DNA from: Fructobacillus americanaquae
Lineage (GTDB): Bacteria > Bacillota > Bacilli > Lactobacillales > Lactobacillaceae
DNA length: 64,000 nucleotides
Direction of reading: 5' to 3'
NCBI RefSeq assembly: GCF_024029775.1
Contig: NZ_CP097122.1
Span: 1,303,001-1,367,000, forward strand
Position 1 is the stretch's first letter. Each line of letters opens with the position of its first letter. Of the stretch, positions 26,811 through 34,574 are shown piece by piece. Below the pieces are notes generated by a model. It searched no databases and had not been told where the DNA came from. It saw nothing but the letters and a program-made list of their open reading frames with translations. A program made the translations under genes and the position numbers.

Positions 26811-27923
26811 ATGGCAGAATTTAAGATTAAAAATAAGTTCGTCCCAATGGGTTTGACCTTTGAAGATATGAAAATGGTCGCCAAAAATCAAGACGAAATT
26901 TCAGTTGATGCCGTTTCTTTGGAAACGGAATTGACGCCTACACTCAAGCTGAAGATTCCTTTGCTATCAGCCGCAATGGATACTGTCACAGAAGCTAATT
27001 TTGCCATTACCCTGGCACAGTTTGGTGGCTTAGGTGTTGTTCATAAGAATATGACAATCGCTGATCAAGCCGGTGAAATCAAGAAGGTGAAGGAACACCA
27101 AGTTGATTTGAATCAATTCCCCAATGCAGCTTTGGATGCCAAGGGGCGCTTGATTGTTGCCGGTGCCGTTGGGGTAACCAATGACACGGTGGACCGTGCT
27201 GGTGCAATGGTCGCTGCTGGTGCTGATGCCATTATTTTGGATTCTGCTCACGGTCAATCAGAAGGGGTTTTGCGTAAGGTTCGCGAAGTTAAGAATGCTT
27301 TCCCTGACGTCAACATCATTGCTGGCAACATTGCCACTGAAGGCGCTGCTTCTGATTTGTATGATGCGGGTGCTGATGTCGTCAAGGTTGGAATTGGACC
27401 TGGATCGATCTGTACAACACGTGTTGTTGCCGGAATCGGTGTACCACAGTTGTCTGCCATTCGCGATGCTGCTAAGGAAGCTAAGCGCCGTGGCAAGGCA
27501 ATCATTGCTGATGGTGGTGCTAAGACGCCCGATGACATCATGAAGGCTATTGCAATGGGGGGGAACGCCGTGATGCTCGGTTCAATGTTCTCAGGCACAA
27601 AGGAAACCCCCGGGGCAGTCTTTGAAGACAACGGACAGAAGTTTAAGTTTTACCGTGGTATGGGATCCATTGCTGCTATGGAAAATGGTTCAAAGGACCG
27701 CTACTTCCAGGGCGAAGTTAACGAAGCTAAGAAGATGGTCCCAGAAGGAATTGAAGCCCGGGTTGCCTATAAGGGTACTTTGGCTGACATTTTGTTACCA
27801 ATCTTGGACCACTTACGCAAGGAAATGGCCGAAATGGGTGTGCACAACGTGCAAGAAGCCATTGACCAGGCCGAAAACGTTGAAAAGACGACTGACGTCT
27901 TTGACTACCAGGCTTCTTTGTAA
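26811..27923 (+). CDS. guaB: IMP dehydrogenase, catalytic subunit-like (CBS-less, altered C-terminus)
   Basis: IMPDH oxidises IMP to XMP with NAD+, the committed step of guanine nucleotide synthesis. The protein is 370 aa against the usual 485-495. The CBS pair is absent: HKNMTIADQ is followed after a short linker by FPNAALDAKGRLIVAGAVG. The catalytic loop GIGPGSICTT has Cys201, ADGG is at 233-236, GSM near 257, YRGMGS at 281-286, and the flap Arg-Tyr at 297-298. The N-terminal LLVPA strand has become MKMVAKN, and the C-terminal GGLR-GMGY-G segment is the divergent DHLRKEMAEMG, with the cation-binding ESHPHD tail missing. Start ATG 26811 follows GAGGAGAATC; an in-frame ATG at 26664 lies inside the riboswitch. 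It leads the operon with its paralogue and guaA. Confidence 0.93.
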   Translation: MAEFKIKNKFVPMGLTFEDMKMVAKNQDEISVDAVSLETELTPTLKLKIPLLSAAMDTVTEANFAITLAQFGGLGVVHKNMTIADQAGEIKKVKEHQVDLNQFPNAALDAKGRLIVAGAVGVTNDTVDRAGAMVAAGADAIILDSAHGQSEGVLRKVREVKNAFPDVNIIAGNIATEGAASDLYDAGADVVKVGIGPGSICTTRVVAGIGVPQLSAIRDAAKEAKRRGKAIIADGGAKTPDDIMKAIAMGGNAVMLGSMFSGTKETPGAVFEDNGQKFKFYRGMGSIAAMENGSKDRYFQGEVNEAKKMVPEGIEARVAYKGTLADILLPILDHLRKEMAEMGVHNVQEAIDQAENVEKTTDVFDYQASL

Positions 27924-27958
27924 TTTTTACGAACACAAACATTTGATCGGGAGAAATT

Positions 27959-28918
27959 ATGACTGACATGAATACACGACATGGCTTGGGGTACGACGAA
28001 ACCCTTTTGGTCCCAGCAGCTTCAAACGTTTTGCCACATTTAGTCGACTTGAAGACGCATTTGGGCGTATTGGCGTTGAATAATCCATTGGCAGCTGCAG
28101 CAATTAATCCAGCTGCTAATCAACAAGAAGTTGTTTTGGCTGTGGCTCAATCTGGTGGATTGGGCTTGGTTGCTGCTAGTGAAGCTGTTGCAGATCAAGT
28201 GGCAGCTGTTGAAGCTGTGCGTGCCGCAACTGTTGATTTGGATCAGCACCCACGGACTTTGGCAACTGAAGATGGTCACGTGTCCGTTGGTGCTGAAATT
28301 TGGTTGGCCGCTGATGTGAAGGAGCGCGCATTGGCACTTGCTGGTGCTGGCGCTTCTGCTTTGTTCCTATATTTAAATGATGATTTGACGGCTGATATTG
28401 CCGCTGAAATTAAAGACTTGAAGGCGGCCTTGAGCCACGTTACTTTGGCCGTTGGAACCATTGAAGATCCTGCAGTTGCTAAGGAACTCTTCGACTTGGG
28501 TGTCGATGCCGTGATTGCTGGTCGTTCAGTTCATTCTGACTGGCCTGATGACATTCACTATCCATTCTTGACGACTGTGATGGGCATTGCTGAAGTGGCA
28601 GACTCAATGGATAAGACGGTTATCGCTCAGGGCGGTATCCATTATTCAGGTGATGTTGTTAAGGCTTTGGCCGGTGGCGCTAATTTGGTCATGGTCTCTG
28701 ATTACCTTGCCAAAGAAGACGTCGCTGAAGACGCTGTTTTCCAAATTGATGGTGGTTTACGGGCCGGAATGGGGTATACTGGTTCACATACGGTTGCTGA
28801 TTTAAAAGAGTCCGCACAATTCGTTCAAATCACAGATAACGGCTTGAAGGAATCACATCCGCATGATGTGGAAATCACTAAAAAAGCGCCAAATTACGTT
28901 GAACAGGAAAGAGACTAA
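27959..28918 (+). CDS. IMPDH-fold paralogue lacking catalytic loop and flap, with canonical C-terminus
   Basis: This 319-aa protein is an IMP dehydrogenase relative. It begins GLGYDETLLVPAASNVLPHL, close to canonical IMPDH, and ends GGLRAGMGYTG ... GLKESHPHDVEITKKAPNY, nearly identical to the normal enzyme. In between, the SxGGLG strand survives, but the Cys loop is replaced by VIAGRSVHSDWPDD (no cysteine), and the sequence jumps from GGANLVMVSDYL straight to VFQIDGG, deleting the roughly 55-residue flap with its Arg-Tyr. It should therefore be inactive alone. It lies 35 nt after guaB and 3 nt before guaA. It retains exactly the parts the guaB product has lost, which points to a partner subunit; this is inference. 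No CBS domain is present. Confidence 0.85.
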   Translation: MTDMNTRHGLGYDETLLVPAASNVLPHLVDLKTHLGVLALNNPLAAAAINPAANQQEVVLAVAQSGGLGLVAASEAVADQVAAVEAVRAATVDLDQHPRTLATEDGHVSVGAEIWLAADVKERALALAGAGASALFLYLNDDLTADIAAEIKDLKAALSHVTLAVGTIEDPAVAKELFDLGVDAVIAGRSVHSDWPDDIHYPFLTTVMGIAEVADSMDKTVIAQGGIHYSGDVVKALAGGANLVMVSDYLAKEDVAEDAVFQIDGGLRAGMGYTGSHTVADLKESAQFVQITDNGLKESHPHDVEITKKAPNYVEQERD

Positions 28919-28921
28919 GCC

Positions 28922-30463
28922 ATGACCACAGGTAATGACAAAATCTTAGTATTGGACTACGGGTCCCAATACAACCAATTGATTACGCGACGCGTTCGAG
29001 AACTCGGCGTTTTCTCTGAATTGAAGTCATCGAAGATGACGATTGATGAAATTAAGGAATACAACCCTAAGGCAATTATCCTTTCGGGTGGTCCAAAATC
29101 AGTTTACGATGACGATGCTTATCCAATTGACCCTGAAGTATTCAAGTTGGGGGTTCCAGTCTTGGGTGTTTGTTACGGGATGCAATTGATGGCCCAACAT
29201 TTGGGTGGTAAGGTCGAAGCAAACCCTGGAAACGGGGAATTTGGTCAGACCGTCATCAAGCAAACTGCCCCTTCAAAACTCTTTGCTGGTACACCAGAAG
29301 AGCAAGTTGTCTTGATGTCACACTCGGACAACGTCACAAAGTTGCCTGACAACTTTGTTGTGGCTGTTGGTTCTGAAAAGACGCCAATTGCAGCGATTGC
29401 TAATGATGATGACCGTCTATACGGCGTTCAATTCCACTCTGAAACAACATTGTCTGAACACGGTAAGGAAATCATTAAGAACTTTGTCATTGATATTGCC
29501 GGAGCGGACGCTTCTTGGACAATGGCTGGTTTCATTGATGAACAAATCGAAAAAATTCGCGCCGAAGTTGGTGACAAGAAGGTCTTGCTTGGTTTGTCTG
29601 GTGGGGTTGACTCATCTGTTGTTGGTGTCTTGTTACAAAAGGCCATCGGCGACCAATTGACTTGTATCTTTGTTGACCATGGTTTGTTGCGTAAGAATGA
29701 AGCACAACAAGTGATGGATATGTTGGGTGGCAAGTTTGGTTTGAACATCATCAAGGTTGATGCACAGGATCGTTTCTTGTCAAAGCTGGCAGGTGTTACT
29801 GATCCAGAGCAAAAGCGTAAGATTATCGGTAACGAATTTATCGAAGTCTTTAACGATGAAGCCATCAAGTTGAAGGACGTTGACTTCTTGGCCCAGGGAA
29901 CGTTGTATACGGATGTGATTGAATCTGGTACGGATACGGCCCAAACAATTAAGTCACACCACAACGTTGGTGGTTTGCCTGAAGAAATGAACTTTACTTT
30001 GATCGAACCTTTGAATAAGTTGTTCAAGGATGAAGTTCGTGCCTTGGGTGAAGAGTTGCAAATGGATCACGAGTTGGTCTGGCGTCAACCATTCCCAGGA
30101 CCAGGTCTTGGTATCCGAATCATGGGTGAAATCACTGAGGACCGGTTGGAAACTGTCCGTGAATCCGACTTTATCTTGCGCGATGAAATCGCCAAGGCTG
30201 GTTTGGAAGGTGATGTTTGGCAGTACTTCACTGTTTTGACAAACAATAAGTCTGTTGGTGTCATGGGTGATTACCGGACGTATGAATACACGATTGCTGT
30301 TCGTGCTATTACTTCTGTTGATGGTATGACAGCGGACTTTGCCCGCTTGCCATGGGATGTGTTGCAAAAGGTTTCTTCACGAATTGTCAACGAAGTGGAT
30401 CACATCAACCGCGTCGTGTACGACATTACCGCTAAGCCACCTGCAACGGTTGAATGGGAATAA
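28922..30463 (+). CDS. guaA: GMP synthase (glutamine-hydrolysing)
   Basis: GuaA converts XMP to GMP using ATP and glutamine. The 513-aa protein has the class I glutamine amidotransferase domain with the nucleophile Cys84 in GVCYGMQLM and the HSE of GVQFHSE, then the ATP pyrophosphatase domain with the PP-loop [10 protein letters not shown] near residue 225 and the C-terminal dimerisation domain ending KPPATVEWE. The gene follows the IMPDH paralogue by 3 nt and completes the IMP-to-GMP route in one riboswitch-controlled operon. Confidence 0.98.
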   Translation: MTTGNDKILVLDYGSQYNQLITRRVRELGVFSELKSSKMTIDEIKEYNPKAIILSGGPKSVYDDDAYPIDPEVFKLGVPVLGVCYGMQLMAQHLGGKVEANPGNGEFGQTVIKQTAPSKLFAGTPEEQVVLMSHSDNVTKLPDNFVVAVGSEKTPIAAIANDDDRLYGVQFHSETTLSEHGKEIIKNFVIDIAGADASWTMAGFIDEQIEKIRAEVGDKKVLLGLSGGVDSSVVGVLLQKAIGDQLTCIFVDHGLLRKNEAQQVMDMLGGKFGLNIIKVDAQDRFLSKLAGVTDPEQKRKIIGNEFIEVFNDEAIKLKDVDFLAQGTLYTDVIESGTDTAQTIKSHHNVGGLPEEMNFTLIEPLNKLFKDEVRALGEELQMDHELVWRQPFPGPGLGIRIMGEITEDRLETVRESDFILRDEIAKAGLEGDVWQYFTVLTNNKSVGVMGDYRTYEYTIAVRAITSVDGMTADFARLPWDVLQKVSSRIVNEVDHINRVVYDITAKPPATVEWE

Positions 30464-30573
30464 ATAATTATAAGGCGCAGAACTCAAAGTGAACAGCATA
30501 ATTTAATGGCATTTTAAGCAAAGTGCAATTAATAAAGTTTACTTGGTTTGTGGCCAATAGCTCGTTAAATTTT

Positions 30574-30606
30574 AAAGCCAGTTCTGAAAAATCAGAACTG
30601 GCTTTT
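30574..30606 (+). terminator. Terminator of the guanine operon
   Basis: A 14-bp stem AAAGCCAGTTCTGA/TCAGAACTGGCTTT is followed by a short T run, 110 nt after guaA. Confidence 0.85.
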
Positions 30607-30645
30607 GTAGTTGGTATAAAAAATGTTGCTAGACGATCAAAAAAA

Positions 30646-30804
30646 TTGACTATACAAGAAACACATAAACATTATAAGAAAATTGTTAACTTTGCAACAG
30701 CAAAGGCTATGGTGATTACGGATCATCAGACTTTCATTAGTGACAGAACCGGACAACTGAGCAAAAATAACGTTAAATTGAATCCAGCCATTCGGCTGTT
30801 TTTT
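30646..30804 (+). ncRNA. Possible small RNA unit in the guaA-ilvE gap
   Basis: The 417-nt gap between guaA and ilvE holds a -35-like TTGACT (30646-30651) with CATTAT 18 bp later, about 110 nt of sequence without a convincing reading frame, and a hairpin CAGCC/GGCTG followed by six T (30785-30804). A plus-strand terminator here, after the guaA terminator, implies separate transcription. No known RNA family is recognised. The -10 is weak and a decayed gene is an alternative. Confidence 0.25.
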
Positions 30805-30880
30805 ATTTTGTAGCGCTGATTTATCGGACATCAAATGATTTAGTTGGTTAACCTGATTTTTTAAGTTGTAAAATCGGCTA

Positions 30881-31915
30881 TTAGACCAGAGGGACATCTT
30901 GGACCCAACCTTCAGGACCTTTTTGGTCGCCGTATTGGATACCAATCAAGCGGTCATAGAGTGCTTGGGTCTTTGGGCCAACTTCAGTTTCTGAGAAAAA
31001 GACATGTTTCTTTCCTTCGTGGGTAATGGAACCAACAGGTGAAATGACGGCCGCTGTTCCCATGGCCCCAGCTTCGGCAAATTGATCCAAATCATGGATT
31101 GAAATTGCTTCCTCCACCGGATTCATGCCCATTTCTTCAGCCAAGGCCAAGAGGGAGTATTTTGTAACAGAAGGGAGAATTGATGGTGACTTTGGCGTCT
31201 TGAATTGGCCATCCTTGGTAATACCAAAGAAGTTTGCAGAACCGAGTTCCTCGATATACTCATGTTCGCGTGGGTCCAAGTAAACGACATCGGAATAGCC
31301 GGCCTTGTGGGCGTTGTCACCGGGCAACATCGAAGCGGCATAGTTACCACCAACCTTGGCTTGTCCGGTTCCACCGTGGGCAGCACGGTCAAATTCAGAA
31401 GTTACAAAGGCTGTTGGCGTCAAGCCACCTGGATAGTAGGCACCAACTGGCATGGCAAAGATGGTGAACAAGAAGTCGTGGCCAGGGTGGACACCGATTT
31501 CAGGCGAAGTCGAAAGCAACAATGGTCGCAAGTACAAAGAGCCACCGGACTCGTAAGGTGGGATGAAATCCTGGTTAGCCTTAACCACTTCCTTAACGGC
31601 TTCAACAAACTTATCTTCTGGATAAGGCGCCATTAACAAACGTTCTGCTGAGTTATGCATTCGATGGGCGTTACGGTCAGGGCGGAAGATGTTCACACCA
31701 CCATCCTTACGCCGGTAAGCCTTCAAGCCTTCGAAAACTTCTTGCCCATAATGCAAGGCGACAGCTGATTCGCTCAAATGGAGGGTTGAATCAGTAGTCA
31801 ATTCGCCTGGTTGCCACTGACCATCGTGATATTCGGCCTTATAGCGGTAGGGCAGGTCATGATAACCAAAACCCAAGTTATTAAAATCGAGGTCGCTTTC
31901 TTTTGTTTTCGTCAT
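30881..31915 (-). CDS. ilvE: Branched-chain amino acid aminotransferase
   Basis: This PLP-dependent class IV aminotransferase interconverts Leu, Ile and Val with their 2-oxo acids. The 344-aa protein has the PLP lysine, Lys187, in QAKVGGNYA, the ALHYGQEVFEGLKAY substrate region near residue 62 and the GTAAVISPVG phosphate-binding loop. Start ATG 31915 follows AAGGAGAATTATT; an upstream in-frame start at 31939 is rejected. The gene is monocistronic, with no T-box or other leader visible. In lactic acid bacteria the enzyme often serves amino acid catabolism and flavour formation. Confidence 0.96.
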   Translation of the reverse strand: MTKTKESDLDFNNLGFGYHDLPYRYKAEYHDGQWQPGELTTDSTLHLSESAVALHYGQEVFEGLKAYRRKDGGVNIFRPDRNAHRMHNSAERLLMAPYPEDKFVEAVKEVVKANQDFIPPYESGGSLYLRPLLLSTSPEIGVHPGHDFLFTIFAMPVGAYYPGGLTPTAFVTSEFDRAAHGGTGQAKVGGNYAASMLPGDNAHKAGYSDVVYLDPREHEYIEELGSANFFGITKDGQFKTPKSPSILPSVTKYSLLALAEEMGMNPVEEAISIHDLDQFAEAGAMGTAAVISPVGSITHEGKKHVFFSETEVGPKTQALYDRLIGIQYGDQKGPEGWVQDVPLV

Positions 31916-32061
31916 AATAATTCTCCTTCTTTTACTCAATGATTAATCTTATATTAAAATAAAATGAGAAAAAGTCAAGGGGTTTTATGAGATTTCCATC
32001 AATCTGCCTTATTGATGGAATATGTTAAAATAAGCGTAACTTAAAATTTCGAGGAAACACG

Positions 32062-32769
32062 ATGGTGAATTATCCCAAGGGTGTCCATGGCGATGGACAG
32101 CAAGTGCAAAATCAAATTCAACGTGGCAAGAAGACGCAAAAGGGTCTCCTCTTTGGTCGGCGGGGGATGGCTTTGGAGAGCCTGATTAACGATGCCAATG
32201 AATACTATTTGGCCAACCATCTTGCGGTTATTTATAAGAAACCGACACCGGTGACGATTGTCAATGTTGATTATCCAGCCCGATCAGCAGCCAAAATCAC
32301 GGAAGCCTATTTTCAGCAGCCATCAACAACCGATTATAACGGCGTTTATCAAGGCCGTTATGTTGATTTTGATGCGAAGGAAACCAAGAACAAAACTTCG
32401 TTTCCAATGAAGAACTTCCATGAACACCAAGTCCGCCACTTATCCGAGGTGGTGGCCCAGGGAGGCGTTGGATTTGTCCTCATCAAATTCACGCTCCGAG
32501 ATGAAACCTACCTGTATCCGGCACCAGACTTGATTTACAATTGGCAAGCTCTGAATGGCCACCGGTCATTGCCATATGCCGATGTCGTAGCAGCAGGTTA
32601 CTTGGTCAAACCAAGTCTGATGCCCAGCCTGGATTATTTGCGGGCGCTTGATGATTACTTGGCAGATTTGTCGGTTGGTAAGCGGGTAGGTCAGCCCAAT
32701 CAGTCTCAAGCAGTGGGCGGTAATCGTCTAGTCAAACAATCGCAATCCGACGGACGGCACCCGCTATGA
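32062..32769 (+). CDS. recU: Holliday junction resolvase RecU
   Basis: RecU is the Firmicute resolvase that cleaves Holliday junctions and modulates RecA. The 235-aa protein has an N-terminal stalk region (VNYPKGVHG), GRRGMALESLINDAN near residue 33, and the catalytic core TTDYNGVYQGRYVDFDAKETKN with the Asp, Glu and Lys ligands. The C-terminal 30 residues are a polar extension. A TG-TAAAAT extended -10 lies about 25 nt upstream. It overlaps the next gene by four bases (ATGA). The penicillin-binding protein gene often paired with recU is not adjacent here. Confidence 0.95.
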   Translation: MVNYPKGVHGDGQQVQNQIQRGKKTQKGLLFGRRGMALESLINDANEYYLANHLAVIYKKPTPVTIVNVDYPARSAAKITEAYFQQPSTTDYNGVYQGRYVDFDAKETKNKTSFPMKNFHEHQVRHLSEVVAQGGVGFVLIKFTLRDETYLYPAPDLIYNWQALNGHRSLPYADVVAAGYLVKPSLMPSLDYLRALDDYLADLSVGKRVGQPNQSQAVGGNRLVKQSQSDGRHPL

Positions 32770-33323
32770 GTCGGATTTGGATGACGGGTTATCGGACCTA
32801 CGAATTGGGTGTCTTTAAGGAAAAGGACCCCAGGGTTCAAGTTTTGAAGTATGCTATCAAAAAAAAGATGATAGAACAGTTGGACCTAGGTCTGGAATGG
32901 GTAATTACAGGCGGTCAACTCGGAGTAGAGACCTGGGCGATTGAAGTTGCGCTGGATTTGAAAAGGGATTATCCAAATTTGCAGGTTGCTTTACTTTTGC
33001 CCTTTGGTCACTTTGGATCGCAGTGGCAGGAGGCGAGCCAGACGCGGCTGGCTAATTTAAAACAGCAGGTGGATTTTTACGCCGATGTTCATCAGGAAGA
33101 CTATCAAGGACCATATCAATTGCGCCAGTATCAGGAATTTGTCTTAAACCACACGGATGGTGCGGTGCTCTTGTATGATACCGAATTTCCGGGAAAATCT
33201 CAGTACGATTATCAAGCCATTTTAAATTTTCAGGCGCAGTCCCCATATCCACTGGAAATGGTTAGTATGGATGACTTGCAAGAATTTGCCAATGATTACC
33301 AGGAAAATCAGCACAACCAATGA
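32766..33323 (+). CDS. ypsA: YpsA/DUF1273 family protein (SLOG fold)
   Basis: This 185-aa member of the DUF1273 family begins SRIWMTGYRTYELGVF, with the GGQLGVETWAIEVAL motif (near residue 48) typical of SLOG nucleotide-binding folds and HTDGAVLLYD near 136. YpsA has been linked to cell division and NAD- or ADP-ribose-like ligand binding in other Firmicutes; the role remains unclear. The gene is translationally coupled to recU and is followed by gpsB, as in other Firmicutes, supporting a cell-cycle link. Confidence 0.92.
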   Translation: MSRIWMTGYRTYELGVFKEKDPRVQVLKYAIKKKMIEQLDLGLEWVITGGQLGVETWAIEVALDLKRDYPNLQVALLLPFGHFGSQWQEASQTRLANLKQQVDFYADVHQEDYQGPYQLRQYQEFVLNHTDGAVLLYDTEFPGKSQYDYQAILNFQAQSPYPLEMVSMDDLQEFANDYQENQHNQ

Positions 33324-33582
33324 GGAGGCGGAGATTTCTGAGACAAGAGGCGGAGCAAACTGATCGATTCGTCTTAAGACGACTTTATCCTGAGTACTAG
33401 GTGTTTTTCTGGCTTTAATCTATCCAGAAGCGACAAAAAGTTGGATAAAATGGCGAAAGTTAACGTTTGTTTAATCTGAAACAATTACATTAGTATTACT
33501 AGCATGACTGTCAAACTTGCTACTGCCAGGTTTTCCTGGTATTATTAGCCTAGTTCAATTAGAATTTAAAGGAGTGTTTCTT

Positions 33583-33966
33583 GTGGCTCAAGTAAAGTAT
33601 ACTCAAAAAGATATTTACAACCGTGTTTTTAAGGAAAAGCGCGTTGGTGTTGGCTATGATCCCAATGATGTTGATGGTTTCTTGGATGACATCATTTCTG
33701 ATTACGGTGTTTTCACTAAGCGCATTGAAGAATTGCAGACACAAGTCGGCCAATTGCAGACTGCTTTGAAGCAGACTCAAGAAGAGTTGAGTGCTAAAGA
33801 TCACGTTCGTGAAGCTCAACCGGTTGTACCAGCACCGGTCGTCGAGGAGGTGCCAGCATCTGCTCCAGTTCAAACGCCAACCGCAACACCAACTAATCTG
33901 GATCTCATTAAGCGCGTCGCGAATTTGGAACGAGCTGTATTTGGTTCAGAAAATGGTGCAAACTAA
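33583..33966 (+). CDS. gpsB: Cell division regulator GpsB
   Basis: GpsB is a small DivIVA-like coiled-coil adaptor that links penicillin-binding proteins to the division machinery. The start is GTG 33583, eight bases after AAAGGAG, giving 127 aa; an upstream ATG at 33517 has no family-like sequence. The N-terminal domain is DIYNRVFKEKRVGVGYDPNDV, then VDGFLDDIISDY, followed by a coiled coil, a Pro/Val/Ala-rich linker and the conserved C-terminal helix TNLDLIKRVANLERAVFG that drives hexamer formation. It lies between ypsA and rnpB, a typical location. Confidence 0.93.
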   Translation: MAQVKYTQKDIYNRVFKEKRVGVGYDPNDVDGFLDDIISDYGVFTKRIEELQTQVGQLQTALKQTQEELSAKDHVREAQPVVPAPVVEEVPASAPVQTPTATPTNLDLIKRVANLERAVFGSENGAN

Positions 33967-34018
33967 GTTAAAAAGTGGTAAAATTTTACTGCGATTAACA
34001 ATGGTTTAATTGTTTAAT

Positions 34019-34399
34019 AGCAGGTACCGAGTAATTGCGCATGATATTTCTCATGTGAGGAAGGTCCATGCTCGCACACTCTGCGATGGGTGTAGTGTTT
34101 GTGCTGGGATAAAAAATAAACCCAGGCATGGTGAAAACCATGACGGCGACTGAAATGGCTACGGCTTTGCTATGTCAAAATAGGTCTGAAAGTGCCATAG
34201 AAACGGATTCCTAGGTGAAAATTTAGGACTTGAGACGAGGTAAACCCCACAAGCGGGCAACCCAAACTTTGGTAGGGGCGGCTGACCTAGTGAACTGAAA
34301 TGATGGTCGGTATGGCGGCAACGCTTAGATAGATGATTACTGAAGGTGCTTAATCCCTGGTAAGTACTGGAACAAAACATGGCCTATAGGTACCTGTTA
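34019..34399 (+). ncRNA. rnpB: RNase P RNA (class B)
   Basis: This catalytic RNA trims tRNA 5' ends. The ends pair: CAGGTACC at 34021 with GGTACCTG at 34389. The conserved GAGGAAGGTCCATGCTCGC (P4/CR I), GGTAAACCCCACAAGCGGGC, AGATAGATGATTAC and ACAAAACATGGCCTATAG (CR V/P4 3' part) are all present in order. It lies after gpsB, as in other Lactobacillales. Ends are set by pairing, so they are approximate by a few bases. Confidence 0.95.
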
Positions 34400-34405
34400 C
34401 AGGGA

Positions 34406-34432
34406 GTCCACACTTGGTGTGGGCTTTTTTTT
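34406..34432 (+). terminator. rnpB terminator
   Basis: An 8-bp stem GTCCACAC/GTGTGGGC with a TTG loop is followed by eight T. Confidence 0.92.
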
Positions 34433-34447
34433 ATGGCTTTTTATTGG

Positions 34448-34524
34448 TAGAATAGGTAAGTGCGAAAAGAGCTTGACCATTTTGCGAGCTCTTTTTTGAT
34501 GTCTGCCATTGCAATGAATGGTCA
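34448..34524 (+). promoter_or_regulatory. Attenuator-like leader of the glnP-type gene
   Basis: TAGAAT (34448-34453) is followed by a terminator hairpin AAAAGAGCT/AGCTCTTTT with T's (34465-34497). Its loop TGACCATT is complementary over eight bases to AATGGTCA around 34518-34525, which would compete with the hairpin. Ligand and mechanism are unknown. Confidence 0.5.
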
Positions 34525-34574
34525 GATAACAAACAAATAAAACTGTTGGTTTGTGACTGACAAAAGGATTGAAT

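Noticed and set aside
30523-30813. 96-codon plus-strand reading frame after guaA
   Set aside because: It crosses the operon terminator, shows no recognisable domain, and has no ribosome-binding site.
33360-33400. Palindrome CGTCTTAAGACG before gpsB
   Set aside because: A short perfect palindrome with no link to a promoter or known operator; kept out as probable chance.
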